From assembly GCA_019426215.1 (NCBI GenBank), contig CM033391.1, forward strand, positions 4,204,708-4,268,707: a stretch of 64,000 bases of DNA, read 5' to 3'. Shown piece by piece: positions 1 through 13,207 of this stretch; position 1 is the stretch's first letter, and each line of letters begins with the position of its first letter. A program made the translations under genes and the position numbers. The stretch comes from Buddleja alternifolia (Eukaryota; Streptophyta; Magnoliopsida; Lamiales; Scrophulariaceae). The notes beneath the pieces were generated by a model that saw only the letters and a program-made list of their open reading frames with translations, had not been told where the DNA came from and did no database searches.

Positions 1-1606
1 GTCATTATGAGTTTGTCCTCTCACTGCTAGAAAGAAATCAGGGACTGGCTCAAGCGATCTATCCATATTTAGAAGAGTACTATGCTGCTTATGTGCATGA
101 AGATCAGCGTCTTAAGTCTCTTCCTTCTGACTGCTTAATTGGATTTTCCAGAGATTACTCCCCCGATTCAATTTTCTCTATCTGTCAAGCACCGTCCAAA
201 GTTTTTCCAAATCATGTGCTTGATATCATTGGTCCCATACACATCAGGGCCATTGATAGTCCACTTCGCACATTCATTTTCGGTACTTACATTTCTAGAA
301 CCAGACTCACTGAACTCTTGGAAGCTGCGTCCACTTCTTATGCCGATTTAGCAAATTGGAACTTCCAATTCGATGACTTTCGCCAAACAGAGTCAGCGCT
401 TGAGGAAGCGCCTGCTAAGTCAGTTGAAGTGTCTACTTCTGAAGTTGCAAGTATTCCAGCGTCTACTAAAGAACCAATTCAAGCATCTCAACCAGAGGAT
501 ATTCTTGACGCTCTTGAACTCGTTGCTGCTGATATTGTTGAGGATCTTTCTCTTGACGTATGAGGTACTGTCTTTGATCCCGCATATCAAGTTCCTATTG
601 ACTCTCTTAAACACTCATCCAGGTTCAAGCGACTGGCTCCTCAAGCGGTTCAATCAGATGAGGGTCAATCTTTTGGTCCTTTGCTTAAATCCGTTTTGGA
701 GGATATTAGTGCTCATGGTAATCAGAACGAAGAATCTCTCCACTGGATTAAAAACGATTTGGCAAAGATTGAGTCTCACGTTATGAGCGCTCAGATTGCT
801 CACATGCGTAGTTTAGCTCAAGCGGCTATTGGTGAGTGCAGACAAGTTTTTCAAGAAATGCATGATGCTACTCAAGCCAACCAACTTGCCATAAAAGAAG
901 AGTTTGAAAAGCGCCTCAAAACCCTAGAGACATCTCTGAATGATGCTACCAGTGCCAAGCTCCTCGCACTACATGAAGCTTCGACAAGCGTCTGGACGAC
1001 ATCATAGACTCTATGTCTCAGATTGCTCATCAGGTAAGTTTACTTAGGGAACATTTTCTAAAGTCTGATGATGGCAATAAGGGGGAAGAGAAGAAGAAAT
1101 GAGAAAAGAGGAAAGCTTCTAGTTCAAGAGCTCAAGAGCCTCCGCCTCCTAAGCGTCAAGTTTTACCTTCTCCTTCTGCGCTAAGTCTCCCTTCTTGGAT
1201 AACTACTGTTGGAGTAAGTGATTCTGCTGGAGCGCCTAGTAGAACGCTAAGAGAACCTCCACAAGCACTATATCCAAATCTACCAATACCTTCTAGAGCA
1301 CGACTTGAACAGTTTGACATCCCTCTTCAAAGAGCATCTATTCCAGAACCTTTAGATCCAAGAATTTTAGCTGAAGAGAGGCAAATGACTGACTTCATCC
1401 GAACTTTCAGAATTTGCCTAAGGTATATTGGTATTGACCCAACTGATTGGGACAAACACTTTACTGCTTTCAAGAAGAGACAAAAAGAAGAAAATAAGCT
1501 CATAATCAACAAAGATCATGAAGCGAGGATGACCTTGGAAGATAACCTAACTGAAGCTATCCTAGCTGAAATGCCCAAGCGATACAAAGTTAGACCAAGT
1601 CGTTAA
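1..1606 (+). pseudogene. Decayed envelope-position ORF of the Sirevirus-like element
   Basis: The reading frame continues from the window edge to a TGA at 561-563, resumes in the same frame to about 980, shifts frame there, meets another TGA at 1100-1102, and then stays open to the stop ending at 1606. Both internal stops look like CGA to TGA changes, as expected from decay of methylated CpG. The product is hydrophilic. It has a Glu/Ser/Ala-rich stretch before the first stop, a helical segment likely to form a coiled coil (about 690-980), a proline- and lysine-rich patch near 1140, and a C-terminal part rich in charged residues. I see no signal peptide or membrane segment, so a true envelope function is not supported. 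The position just before the polypurine tract is the main reason for the call. Function is unknown. Confidence 0.5.
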
Positions 1607-1805
1607 GGCTTTTTAATTTGCATTATCTATTTTCTTGTCTTATATTTTGTTTAGTTGTAAAAATGCTTGTAATCATTGATATATATAAAATGCATTTTTC
1701 AGCTGAAACATCACGTTGAAGCGTAACTAACCTTATCTAATCAAAGCTAACTTTTATTTTGGCTGTCTAACTCTTGAACTATAAAAGAGTAAGTATTGTG
1801 ATCAT

Positions 1806-1819
1806 CAAAAGGGGGGAAA
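1806..1819 (+). other. Polypurine tract of the Sirevirus-like element
   Basis: The run CAAAAGGGGGGAAA lies immediately upstream of the LTR start TGTTAG. In LTR retrotransposons this tract primes plus-strand DNA synthesis, and its adjacency fixes the LTR start at 1820-1821. Confidence 0.75.
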
Positions 1820-1820
1820 T

Positions 1821-3371
1821 TGTTAGGAATTTCATGTTAGATGTTTTGATGATGACAATTAGGACTTTATGTTAGACCCCAAAATATGTAAGTTTGATTT
1901 TATTTAGAAACTTGTATAAGTTTTAAGCGTTGGATTTGTAATAGGCTATATAGGATTTGTTTTATTTTTATTCTAGATTGTTAGGCTAAGTCGTCTTAAA
2001 CTGAGTGTCTGATATGTTCTGAGTGAGTTTATCAGAAGTAAAGTATGAAGACTCGAGCACCTGAAGTCTGAATGAAGATAAAGTTTCAAAGTGTCCAAAT
2101 GACTAGTTATATCAAGCGTCACCTCATAGGACAGAAGTGATTTAAGGATGAATAAGCGTCTATCAATGACTGATTTCACCTGAATTTATTTCTAAGTCCA
2201 AAAGGAGTTTAATGCAAATATTCTCAATGCATTAAGTGCCAACGGGCATTTAATTCAAATGCATTAAATGCTGATAAGAGCATTAAATGTGATAAGCACT
2301 TTCAGACGTACGGAGAAGTCACCCTATTGGACTGTCAACTATTCACAGACTGTAGCACCAACTTTTATGCAGCAGATTTTCAGGAAAAAGAACAAAAGTT
2401 GTTCACTCGCGGAAGTGAGAGACACGCGCTCGTGCATGTGTCAAACGAACACTTTTTCCAAGAATGCCTATAAATAGGACTTCAACAACAAGCCAAAAAT
2501 AGAGAACAATTATCAAGTCAAATTGTTTTTGCATTGAAGTCTCGTTCCTTACAATCTCAGAAAAACTAGAAGATTCAAGAAAACATTCCTTTTGTTTTTC
2601 TTCATATACTGAGACAATCAACCAATATCTCAAACATTCTTTTCGGAGAAACCCACATTACTACTGAGATATTCCTAGTTGTTTGAACTTCATCAAAATC
2701 AAACAAACGGTTTAGAAAACTCCATCCAAGCCTCGCGATCTGTGTGAAGTCGAAGTTGGATACTTGCAGTATTTCTGGGTGAAAGAAGCAAGGGGATCGA
2801 AGTGACTTGGGGCAGAAATCTGCGTGATCAAGGAGCTCAAGTCATCGACATCCATCTCTCCCTAATTTGTAGAAGATTCTGTGTGATTCTTTTATAATCA
2901 TTTTAGTGGATTGCCTCCAAGTGTTCAAGCAGAAGAAGGACGTAGTTGGGATTACACCACCCAACAAACCTTACAAATATTGTGTTCTTTACTTTACATT
3001 CAGTTTTCATTTTGTCATATCTTAATCTGATCAAGTAAAACTTAATCAAACGCTAAGCAACTAAATACACTTTCTGTGACGCTAAAGATTTTAAAGAGAA
3101 GACTACAAAAATTATTCCGCTGTACTAACACTGATCAAAGAAGTGAACGCTTAAACCTATTTGGTTATAGTATTCAAATCTTGAAGTCTAAGTTAACTTT
3201 CTAAAAACCAAAGCGCCTAGATTTTAAGTGAACGCTTAAGTTAAGCGTTAGAAACTTCAAGCGTCCAAAACCATAATTTTAATACGAATCTTTTTTTGAA
3301 GTCAAAAAAAGACTTCAGGGTCTATTCAACACCCCCTTCTAGACCCTTTCGTATGCCACTTGGGACCAATA
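1821..3371 (+). repeat. 3' long terminal repeat (about 1.55 kb)
   Basis: It starts TGTTAGGAATTTC directly after the polypurine tract and ends near ...TTGGGACCAATA, where the flanking tandem-repeat sequence (GTAAATTTAATTGG) resumes. The last bases probably derive from a canonical ...AACA end. GTAAA is the likely target-site duplication, but the left copy is outside the window. The end could be misplaced by a few bases, and an alternative end at CAACA 3328-3332 was considered. Confidence 0.65.
2468..2478 (+). promoter_or_regulatory. TATA box in the LTR
   Basis: The sequence CCTATAAATAGG-like (CTATAAATAGG) sits about 650 bp into the LTR, which fits the U3/R boundary of a plant LTR promoter. Transcription would start about 30 bp downstream. 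Confidence 0.55.
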
Positions 3372-6300
3372 GTAAATTTAATTGGAAAAAAATTGAGTTG
3401 GTAAGATAAGAAACAACAACAAATAGATATTACTAAATAAAAAATATATTGTCATGATTTGTAATGAGTTAAAATTCTCAAATATTATAAGATGTTGCCG
3501 CTAATAATGTTTTTTATCTGGAATTAAGAACAACTCCAAAGGTATATTGCAATTTGCTTCAATGTTGTTCGTATTGACGTAACCATGGTAATTTACATCC
3601 CTGATGAACTTGTGATTTAAGAACAAAATATTTAATATTGGCTTAGCAGATTTTTAGCACACCACCAAATAATCAATACAATTGTTGTATGTACTCATTA
3701 CATATATTTGCCTCCTATGGGATATTTAATCTAAGCATTGACATAAAGTTAATAATCGAATTGAGTGGTGAATTTTATCTTCTTCTTTTTATGAATTAAT
3801 AAATAGTATTAATCTTATGTAACATTACTGTTAATTATTATCTATATATGATTTTATTAGAGCTCTAATGTAATTATACTTTTTATTGTCGTAGTTACTA
3901 AGAATTTATTTTTATTATTTATTTTTTGACTCTTTTTCCATTAAAAATCGAATTACGTAGAGACATTTTAGGTATATATGCCAAAAGTTCCATGATGGAA
4001 TCAATTCCAAAACTATCTTTTTCGATTTATCTTTCTTTACCCACCAAAGCTAATACCAATACTGGTATACAGGTCGAAGAAATAATGTTGTACGAATCAA
4101 AACTATCGAAAAAATATATAATATTTGTGGCATTAATTGTATTAAATGCACAAGATCCAAAGGTGCATATTTGACAACATGGTCTCAATTAGCAATTTCC
4201 TTCCTATTGCAAGGTATTGGGTTAATGATATGTATTGAATAAAAATTCAACAATTACACATATCATTAATCTAATACTAAATTTACCTTTTAGCATGAAC
4301 CCTCTCAAAATTTAAAAAAAAAAGAGACTATCCATCCCTTGAAAATCTAATATGTAGCACTTTACCCAAAATCAATATTTAGTTAGATTAATGATATGTG
4401 TAATTGTTGAATTTTGCCCTAGTATTAATTGCATTAAATGCACATGAACTAAACCCCATATCCTATGGTGTAAAGAGTATTTTGCTCCCTGAATGACGAT
4501 TTTGTCCTTACCCATATAACATGTATGGCACGTGCGCCAAAAAATGAAAGAACTATTCTCTAAGATCATGTGGGTTTCAATAAAAGGAGCTTAAATGCTA
4601 CATCAACCAAAGGTGAGCCTGTCGAGCGTATATTTTGATAGTTTGTGAGGAAAGCACACACCCCTATAGGCTGGGGGCGTCTGCTATTATCCCTATTCAC
4701 TAAGTGATGGGCTATTGCATGTAATTATCTTTCTTTGTTTTATAAATTTAAAACATTGTTATATGTTTAATATTATATATTTTTTCTCAACTCGTTATTA
4801 ATTCATTTGATTATTAATGTCGATACTTCATTTTATTTGCAATATTTCATGTACGGGTATATTTAAATGTATTAGTAAACAACATGTGCATTGCTCCAAT
4901 TATATGATCTCGTTAAAATAAATCATATGCATAATATTTGAATCTTCATTATAGCTCCTACAACTTATTTATAGTTACAAGTAATAAAGAATAAACTAAA
5001 GAACATAAATATTATTGTAAATTTAATTGGAAAAAAAATGAGTCGGTGAAATAAGAAACAACAACAAATAGATATTACTAAATAAAAAATATATTGTCAT
5101 GATTTGTAATGAGTAAAAACTCTCAAATATTATAAATATAATTTGTTATATAAATTCATCATACGTATATATTTGTTTTCTTTGTTTGAAGATTTTTCCG
5201 CTGACAACGTTGTTTATCTGGAATTAAGAACAACTCCAAAGGCATATTGTAATTTGCTTGAATGCTGATCGTATAGATGTAACCATGTCAATTTACATCC
5301 CTGATGAACTTGTGATTTAAGAACAAAATATTTAGTGTTGGCTTAGCAGAATTTTAGCACACCACCAAATAATCAAAACAATTGTTGTATGTACTCATTA
5401 CATATATTTGCCTCCTAAGGGATTTTTAACCTAACCATTGATTTAATTTAAGCATTGACATAAAGTTAATAATCGAATTGAGGGGTGAATTTTATGTTCT
5501 TCTTTTTATGAATTCATAAATCTTATGTAACATTACAGTTAATTATTATCTATATATGATTTTATTATAGAGTTTTAATGTAATTATACTTTTTATTGCC
5601 GTAGTTACTAAGAATTTATTTATTATTTGTTTTTTGACTCCTTTGCCACTAAAAATTGAATTACATAGAGACATTTTAGGTATATATGCCAAAAGTTCCA
5701 TGAACCAAATCAATTACAAAGCTATCTTTTTCGATTTATTTTTCTTTGCCCACCAAAACTAATACCAATACTGGTATACAGGTGGAAGAAATAATGTTGT
5801 ACAAATCAATAAACTATCGAACAAATATATAATATATGTAGTATTAATTGTATTAAATGCACACGGTCCAAAGATGCATATCTGACCACATGGTCTCAAT
5901 TGGCAATCTCCTTTCCTATTGCAAGGTATTGGGTTAGTGATATGTATCGAATAAAAATTCAACAATTACACATATCATTAATCTAATACTAAATTTACCT
6001 TTTAGCATGAACCCTCTCAAAATTAAAAAAAAAAGACTATGCCTCCCTAAAAAAATCTAATGTGTAGCACTTTACCAAAAGCAATATTTAGTTAGATTAA
6101 TGATATGTGCAATTTAAACCCCATATCCTATGGTGTAAAGAGCATTTTGCCCCCTGAATGACGACCCATATAACGTGTATGGCACGTGCGCCAAAAAGTG
6201 AAAGAACTGTTCTTTAAGATCATGTGGGTTTCAATAAAAGGGGCTTAAATGCTACATCAACCAAAGGTTAGCCTGTCGAGCGTATAGTTTAATAGGTTGT

Positions 6301-9258
6301 GAGCAAAGCACACACCCCTATAGGCTGGGGGCGTATGCTATTTATCCTATTCACTAAGTGATGGGTTTTGCATGTAATTATCTTTCTTTTTTTATAAATC
6401 CAAAACATTGTTATTTGTTTAGTATTATATATTTTTCTCAACTTGTTATTATTTTATTAGATGATTAATGTTGATACTACATTTTATGTGCAAGATTTCA
6501 TATATTTAAATATATTAGTAAACAACATGTGTGTTGCACATCAATTATATGATCTCGCTAAAATATATTATATACATAATATTTGAATTTTCATTATAGC
6601 TCATACAACTTATTAATAGTTACAAGTAATAAGGAATAAACTAAAGAACATAAATATTATTGTAAATTTAATTGGAAAAAAAATTGAGTCGGTGAGATAA
6701 GAAACAACAACAAATAGATATTACTAAATAAAAAATATATTGTCATGATTTGTAATGAGTAAAAACTCTCAAATATTATAAATATAATTTGTTATATAAA
6801 TTCATCATACGTATATATTTGTTTTCTTTGTTTGAAGATTTTTCCGCTGATAACGTTGTTTGTCTGGAATTAAGAACAACTCCAAAGGTATATTGTAATT
6901 TGCTTGAATGCTGATCGTATAGATGTAACCATGTCAATTAACATCCCTGATGAACTTGTGATTTAAGAACAAAATATTTAATGTTGGCTTAGCAGAATTT
7001 TAGCACACCACCAAATAATCAAAACAATTGTTGTTTGTACTCATTACATGTATTTGCCTCCTATGGGATTTTTAATCTAACCATTGATTTAATTTAAGCA
7101 TTGACATAAAGTTAATAATCGAATTGAGTGGTGAATTTTATCTTCTTCTTTTTATGAATTAATAAATCTTATGTAACATTACAGTTAATTATTATCTATA
7201 TATGATTTTATTATAGAGTTCTAATGTAATTATACTTTTTATTGCCATAGTTACTAAGAATTTATTTTTATTATTTGTTTTTTGACTCTTTTGCCACTAA
7301 AAATTGAATTACGTAGAGACATTTTAGGCATATATGCCAAAAGTTCCATGAACCAAATCAATTACAAAGCTATCTTTTTCGATTTATTTTTCTTTGCCCA
7401 CCAAAACTAATACCAATACTGGTATACAGGTGGAAGAAATAATGTTGTACGAATCAATAAACTATCGAACAAATATATAATATATGTAGTATTAATTGTA
7501 ATCAATGCACACGGTCCAAAGATGCATATCTGACCACATGGTCTCAATTTGCAATCTCCTTCCTATGGCAAGGTATTGGGTTAGTGATATGTATCGAATA
7601 AAAATTCAACAATTACACATATCATTAATCTAATACTAAATTTATCTTTTAGCATGAATCCTCTTAAAATTAAAAAAAGAGACTATGCCTCCCTAAAAAA
7701 TCTAATGTGTAGCACTTTACCAAAATCAATATTTAGTTAGATTAATGATATGTGTAATTTAAACCCCATATCCTATGGTGTAAAGAGCAATTTGCCCCTT
7801 AACGACGACCCATATAACGTGTATGGCACGTGCGCCAAAAAGTGAAAGAACTGTTCTTTAAGATCATGTGGGTTTCAATAAAAGGGGCTTAAATCCTACA
7901 TCAACCAAAGGTTAGCCTGTCGAGCGTATAGTTTAATAGGTTGTGAGCAAAGCACACACCCCTATAGGCTGGGGGCGTATGCTATTTATCCTATTCACTA
8001 AGTGATGGGTTTTGCATGTAATTATCTTTCTTTTTTTATAAATCCAAAACATTGTTATTTGTTTAGTATTATATATTTTTCTCAACTTGTTATTATTTCA
8101 TTAGATGATTAATGTCGATACTTCATTTTATTTGCAAGATTTCATATATTTGAATATATTAGTAAACAACATGTGTGTTGCACATCAATTATATGATCTC
8201 GCTAAAATATATTATATACATAATATTTGAATTTTCATTATAGCTCCTACAACTTATGAATAAACTAAAGAACATAAATATTATTGTAAATTTAATTGGG
8301 AAAAAATTGAGTCAGTGAGATAAGAAACAACAACAAATAGATATTACTAAATAAAAAATATATATATTGTCATGATTTGTAATGAGTAAAAACTCTCAAA
8401 TATTATAAATATAATTTGTTATATAAATTCATCATACGTATATATTTGTTTTCTTTTTTTGAAGATTTGCCGCTGATAATTGTTTATCTGGAATTAAGAA
8501 CAACTCCAAAGGTATATTGCAATTTGCTTGAATTCTGATCGTATTGATGTAACCATGTTAATTTACATCCCTGATGAACTTGTGATTTAAGAACAAAATA
8601 TTTAATGTTGGCTGAGCAGAATTTTAGCACACCAACAAATAATCAATACAACTGTTGTATGTACTCATTACATATATTAGCCTCCTAAGGGATTTTTAAT
8701 CTAAGCATTGATATAAAGTTAATAATTGAATTGAGTGGTGAATTTTATTTTCTTCTTTTTATGAATTAATAAATTATATTAATCTTATGTAACATTACAG
8801 TTAATTATTATCTACATATGATTTTATCATAGAGTTCTTTTTATTGTAATTATACTTTTTTATTGCCGTAGTTAATAAGAATTTCTTTTTATTATTTATT
8901 TTTTGACTCTTTTGCCATTAAAAATCGAATCACGTGAAGACATTTTAGGTATATATGCCAAAAGTTCCATGAACCAAATCAATTCCAAAGCTATCTTTTT
9001 CAATTTATTTTTCTTTGCCCCCCAAAACTAATACCAATACTGGTATACAGGTCGAAGAAATAATGTTGTACGAATCAATAAACTATCGAACAAATATATA
9101 ATATATGTCATATTGATTGTATTAAATGTGAACGATCCAAAGGTGCATATTTGACAACATTGTCTCAATTTGCAATATCCTTCCTATTGGAAGGTATTGG
9201 GTATATGATATGTATCGAATAAAAATTCAACAATTACACATATCATTAATCTAATACC
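3372..9258. repeat. Tandem array of a 1.64-kb non-coding unit (about 3.6 copies)
   Basis: The landmark GTAAATTTAATTGG recurs at 3372, 5017, 6662 and 8286, giving unit lengths of 1645, 1645 and 1624 bp. The fourth copy stops near 9258, where the sequence changes to unrelated DNA. Units 2 and 3 are the most alike. Unit 1 retains extra bases around 4395-4445 that the others have lost. Each unit is very AT-rich and has no long ORF. Units 1-3 carry a G-box core CACGTG within GGCACGTGCGCC (near 4530, 6184 and 7828), and they share a GC-richer block with CACACCCCTATAGGCTGGGGGCG. The biology is unknown; unequal crossing-over would explain the array. It continues left of the window if the inserted retroelement is removed. 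Confidence 0.9.
4242..4414. repeat. Inverted repeat inside tandem unit 1
   Basis: The arm AATTCAACAATTACACATAT... (about 4242-4280) is matched in reverse complement by ...ATATGTGTAATTGTTGAATT (about 4376-4414), with about 95 bp between them. The right arm is shortened in units 2 and 3. It may be the remains of a small inverted-repeat element or a transcript hairpin. Confidence 0.7.
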
Positions 9259-9883
9259 GTTGCAACAGTAGATGCAATAAAAAGTGCAATAGAAGTTCTC
9301 ATTAACGATTCAGTGTCTGGAATTGTGTTTTACCTCTCTCTGTCTTCGTTTATGAGTGGACATGTTTGCTATTTCACTTGTACAGTTGTACTGCTACTAC
9401 ATATAATAAGGACTCTTTACTTTCTTAGTTAATGAAGTGTGATTATGTTAAAAAAAAGTCTATATTTGGCAAATAAAATAATTGTGCAAATTAGTCAATA
9501 CAAGGTGCCATTGCTACCTTGTTATACGTAATACCTTTTTAAGGGATTTCTAATCAAAGCAACTGAAATAAAATCAATAACCGAATTGAGTGGGATATTC
9601 TATCTTCTTATTTAGTGAATGAATTAATAAAATTAATCTAATGTAATTCTACGTCAGACTCATTGTAGAGTTTTAATGTAATTATACTTTATATTGGTGT
9701 ATACATTTTAAATTTATTTTTATTATTTATTTTTAACTCTTTTGCCATTAAAAATATTAAATTATATAGGGATATTTTAGGTACATCAAAAATGTCAAAA
9801 AATCAAATCGTACTTTTATAATAGAATAGATAGATAGATAAACTTGCATGCCTATTTATAGGCAATTTTACTAAACAAAGTTC
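9259..9883. other. Array edge with a diverged remnant of the repeat unit
   Basis: After 9258 about 210 bp are unrelated to the array. From about 9540 to 9800 a degraded match to the middle of the 1.64-kb unit returns (blocks resembling AATCGAATTGAGTGG, TAATGTAATTATACTTT and CATTTTAGG). This indicates an older, decayed fifth copy. No gene was seen. Confidence 0.5.
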
Positions 9884-10055
9884 ATCTACCATAATAAATG
9901 TAAGTAGACATTTTACAATCTTCCAAGTATGAAGCCTCAAATTTTGACTAACTTAAGTGATCTACCATAATAAATGTAAGTAGACATTTTACAATCTTCC
10001 AAGTATGAAGCCTCAAATTTTGAAAGCCTCAAATTTTGACTAACTTAAGTGATCT
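9884..10055. repeat. 76-bp tandem duplication
   Basis: The block starting ATCTACCATAATAAATGTAAG at 9884 recurs at 9960 with an exact 76-bp offset. It is followed by a further short repeat of AAGCCTCAAATTTTGA. It is a local replication-slippage type duplication. Confidence 0.85.
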
Positions 10056-10097
10056 TAAATTCAAGCATTTCATGCTTAAAAATCTATCTATCTAATA

Positions 10098-10454
10098 CTC
10101 CCTCCGTCCCAAAAAGGATGTCTCCTTTGACTTTTCTTAGAAATTATCAAAAGTCTATTGTTTTCCAAAAATGCCCTTTCCATAAAATAAAAGACAATGA
10201 AAAACATTACCATTTAAAACATGTAATGATTTAAATTTAATTTATGATTGTGTCTATTATCCATGCATGGTAATATTTTTCCTTAATTGTGGTTGCATAT
10301 TTATAGTAAAAATGAATTGGTTATATATTCATCAATTAAAAAGGAGGGTAATATAGTCAAATTTGACAATAAATATATACTTTTATAGTAAGGGACAAAC
10401 ATTTTGGGACAGATAAAAGTGGAATAGTGGACATCTTTTTTGGGACGGAGGGAG
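10098..10454. mobile_element. Stowaway MITE (Tc1/mariner type)
   Basis: Terminal inverted repeats CTCCCTCCGTCCCAAAA and TTTTGGGACGGAGGGAG flank 357 bp and are bounded by TA on both sides. This is the signature of plant Stowaway elements, which are moved by Tc1/mariner transposases supplied elsewhere. The interior is AT-rich and has no coding capacity. It lies 16 bp from the next element. Confidence 0.93.
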
Positions 10455-10470
10455 TACTAGATATGCTAGC

Positions 10471-11062
10471 TAGGGCTGTCAATCAAGCCAAGGGAGCCAA
10501 GCTTGCATAAGCTCACTCTCGGCTTGATACTAAACGAACTTTTGTGTTCAAAGCTGGGGCCCTGCTTGACGAGCTTCAAGTCGAGCCCGAGCCGGCTTGA
10601 ATTTAGAATGTCACTGTTTTTATCTTTGTAGTATAATTGATAAGATAAATCTACCAAATAAAGAAAAAATATAACAATTTCCAAACACTTTAAAATCATC
10701 AATATCAAACTATAGTCGTACTAAAAATCCTTAAACTTGGTTCATAAAGTCAAAAACACTAAATTACTGTTTTATATTGTTTCGCTACTTGAGAACATTT
10801 ACAATTAAAATACGGTTGATTTATCTATGAATTTTTGTTTATAAAGTATAAGTGATCTTTATATAGTATTACATGTTTGTCTATTATTTAAATATATGCA
10901 TATATATATATAACTTATTTATACGAGCCCGAGCTCAATTCAAGCCGAGGCTGCCTTCGCTCACGCTCGGCTTGAATATGAATTCAAGCCCTAACCTTCA
11001 GCTCAAACTTGAAAATATTCAAGTCGAGCTTTCGAGTTGGTTTGAGCTCATTGACAGTCCTA
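10471..11062. mobile_element. Non-autonomous hAT element with perfect 8-bp duplication
   Basis: Terminal inverted repeats TAGGGCTGTCAAT and ATTGACAGTCCTA differ at one base. They are flanked by identical 8-bp copies ATGCTAGC (10463-10470 and 11063-11070). An 8-bp target duplication points to the hAT superfamily. Subterminal regions are rich in GAGCTCGAG/CAAGCC-like words, arranged oppositely at the two ends. There is no transposase. The centre is AT-rich. Confidence 0.88.
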
Positions 11063-12467
11063 ATGCTAGCATTAGAAATTATGTATTTTTGACCCTAGTT
11101 ATGACATCTCTCTCTATATATATATATTGGTTTCTCCAATATTTGTATTTATATTCTAATTAATTCAGTAGAAAATGGCCAGTGACAATCCTTCAATAAA
11201 AAATGATGGTTTTGTGAGTGCTCGACGATCTGTAACTTTTCATCCTAGCATTTGGGGAGATCATTTCCTTACATATACTTCAGATCTCACTGTATGATTA
11301 ATCGTTTGCTATTAATGAGTTAATTTCACTTTCTCTTTTTCTTTTTCTTCACTAATTTTGCAATATTCTCAATATATATATTTTTGAGCAGCAAATCCAG
11401 GGGCATGAACAAGAAGAACTTGAGAAGCTGAAAGAAGAGGTGAGGAATCAGCTGCAGGCAGACGATGATTCAATGAAAAAACTTGAACTGATTGATGCTA
11501 TTCAACGCCTTGGAGTGGCTCACCATTTTACACAAGAAATTGATAAATCCTTGAAATACATACATGATACTTACAATGATTACAACGATCTCCATGCAAC
11601 AAGGCCACAACATCATCTCTTCTGGTAATTAACTTCAGTTTTGTCATGCAGCATGCATGCATGTTCTATTTAAAAAATTTGGCACCCGACTTCCTAACCA
11701 TTTGCGGTGCGGCCTGGGTTGGGGCAGTCTAGCGGTTTAGTTAAATACCCTTGGTAATGAGTTTCAAAAGATTTATCACAATCTATTTTCCAACATGCTT
11801 AATTTCAGTTGTTAGTAATCAATTGTTTTTGGTTTGAGACAGATGTGTTCAATGAATTCAAGGGCCATGATGGAAAATTTAAGGAATCGATGATTAACAA
11901 TGTACAAGGAATGATAAGCTTGTACGAGGCAGCACATTTTGGTGTAAATGGTAAGGAAATACTAGATGAAGCATTAGAGTTTTCTTCCGCTCACCTTCAA
12001 TCCATGGGCGTCCATGTAAGCGATTCTCTTGCAACACAAATTAATGAAGCTCTCAAGATGCCAATTCATAAAAATTTGACCAGATTGGATGCCAAAATAT
12101 TCATGTCTATGTACCAAAAGGATGAATCACATAATGAAACATTGCTAAATTTTGCAAAATTGGACTTCAATAACTTGCAAAAGATGCATCAGGAAGAATT
12201 ATGTGAAATTACAAGGTATAGCTATATATCACACGTTTTATGAATCCTCACTTTCACATTTCAATTTTTGGTGTAATTACAGTAAATTGTTTGCTAATAT
12301 GTATGTCTATATAGGTGGTGGAAGGGGCTGGATTTTGAGAACAAATTGGCTTTCGCGAGAAATAGAGTTGCGGAAAGTTACTTTTGGGCATTGGCTATAC
12401 ACTTTGAGCCCCAATACCACCTTGCAAGAAGATTACTAACTAAAGTAATTGCGATGATTTCTATTAT

Positions 12468-12623
12468 TGTTAGATTAGAGAAAACCCCGTAAATAATATT
12501 ATTGATGATGAAATGTATATATAGAGTTACAATGAATATAAAACCCTATCTACATACAAGGAAAGAAACCTAATGTAAATACAAGTAAAGAGATATAGAA
12601 AATATGGAAACTAATATTTAACA
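12468..12623 (-). repeat. TRIM LTR, 3' copy in element orientation
   Basis: A 156-bp terminal repeat running TGTTAGATTAG to TATTTAACA on the plus strand. It differs from its partner by one A/G substitution near 12511. Confidence 0.9.
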
Positions 12624-12949
12624 CTCCCCCACAGTCGAAATGGGAGTTTCCCGAACATTGAGACTGGATCTCAAGGTGGAGTAGTTTCGTCTGGAAATTA
12701 TTAAATAAGACGGCGGTTTGACGAAGACGCTTCTCAATGTGGAGCAATTTCGTCTGAAAATCATTAAATAAGGCGGCGACTCCAAATCCTTGTTTTTCCA
12801 AGGGTGAGCGGCGACAACATAAACAGAGCTAAAGAAAAAAAAAATTATCCTAAACTAAACTAGATAAGGTGCGCCGGACGGGGTCGACTTGAGGATGGCG
12901 GAAGCGAAAGATCGAGATACCATGGCTCGAAGCCATGGCTCTGATACCA

Positions 12950-13207
<258 letters not shown>

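Larger units (their letters stand above)
1..3371 (+). mobile_element. 3' part of a Sirevirus-like Copia LTR retrotransposon
   Basis: Seen: a decayed ORF, then a purine-rich tract, then a long terminal repeat opening TGTTAGGAAT. The far end of the LTR abuts the first unit of a tandem array, and that array's other copies read straight through the same site, so the element inserted into the array. The 5' LTR, gag and pol lie outside the window. Known: in plant Sireviruses (Maximus/SIRE lineage) an additional, envelope-position ORF lies between pol and the 3' LTR, and LTRs exceed 1 kb. The lineage is inferred from this arrangement and not from pol, which is not visible. Confidence 0.65.

Noticed and set aside
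1..1606. True viral envelope gene
   Set aside because: No signal peptide, membrane span or fusion motif can be seen. The name reflects position only.
3328..3332. Alternative LTR end at CAACA
   Set aside because: The flanking tandem-repeat sequence resumes only at 3372, so the LTR should extend to about 3371.
3372..9258. CRISPR-like or satellite interpretation of the repeats
   Set aside because: Units of 1.6 kb without spacers are not CRISPR. Too few copies to call a satellite from this window alone.
9260..9440. Open stretch reading VATVDAIKSAIEVL, considered as a last exon of a dehydrogenase-like gene
   Set aside because: Too short, with no splice partner and no recognisable motif.
10873..11163. 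96-codon open frame just upstream of the terpene synthase
   Set aside because: It lies mostly within the hAT element's end and reflects its repeated words and a TA repeat.
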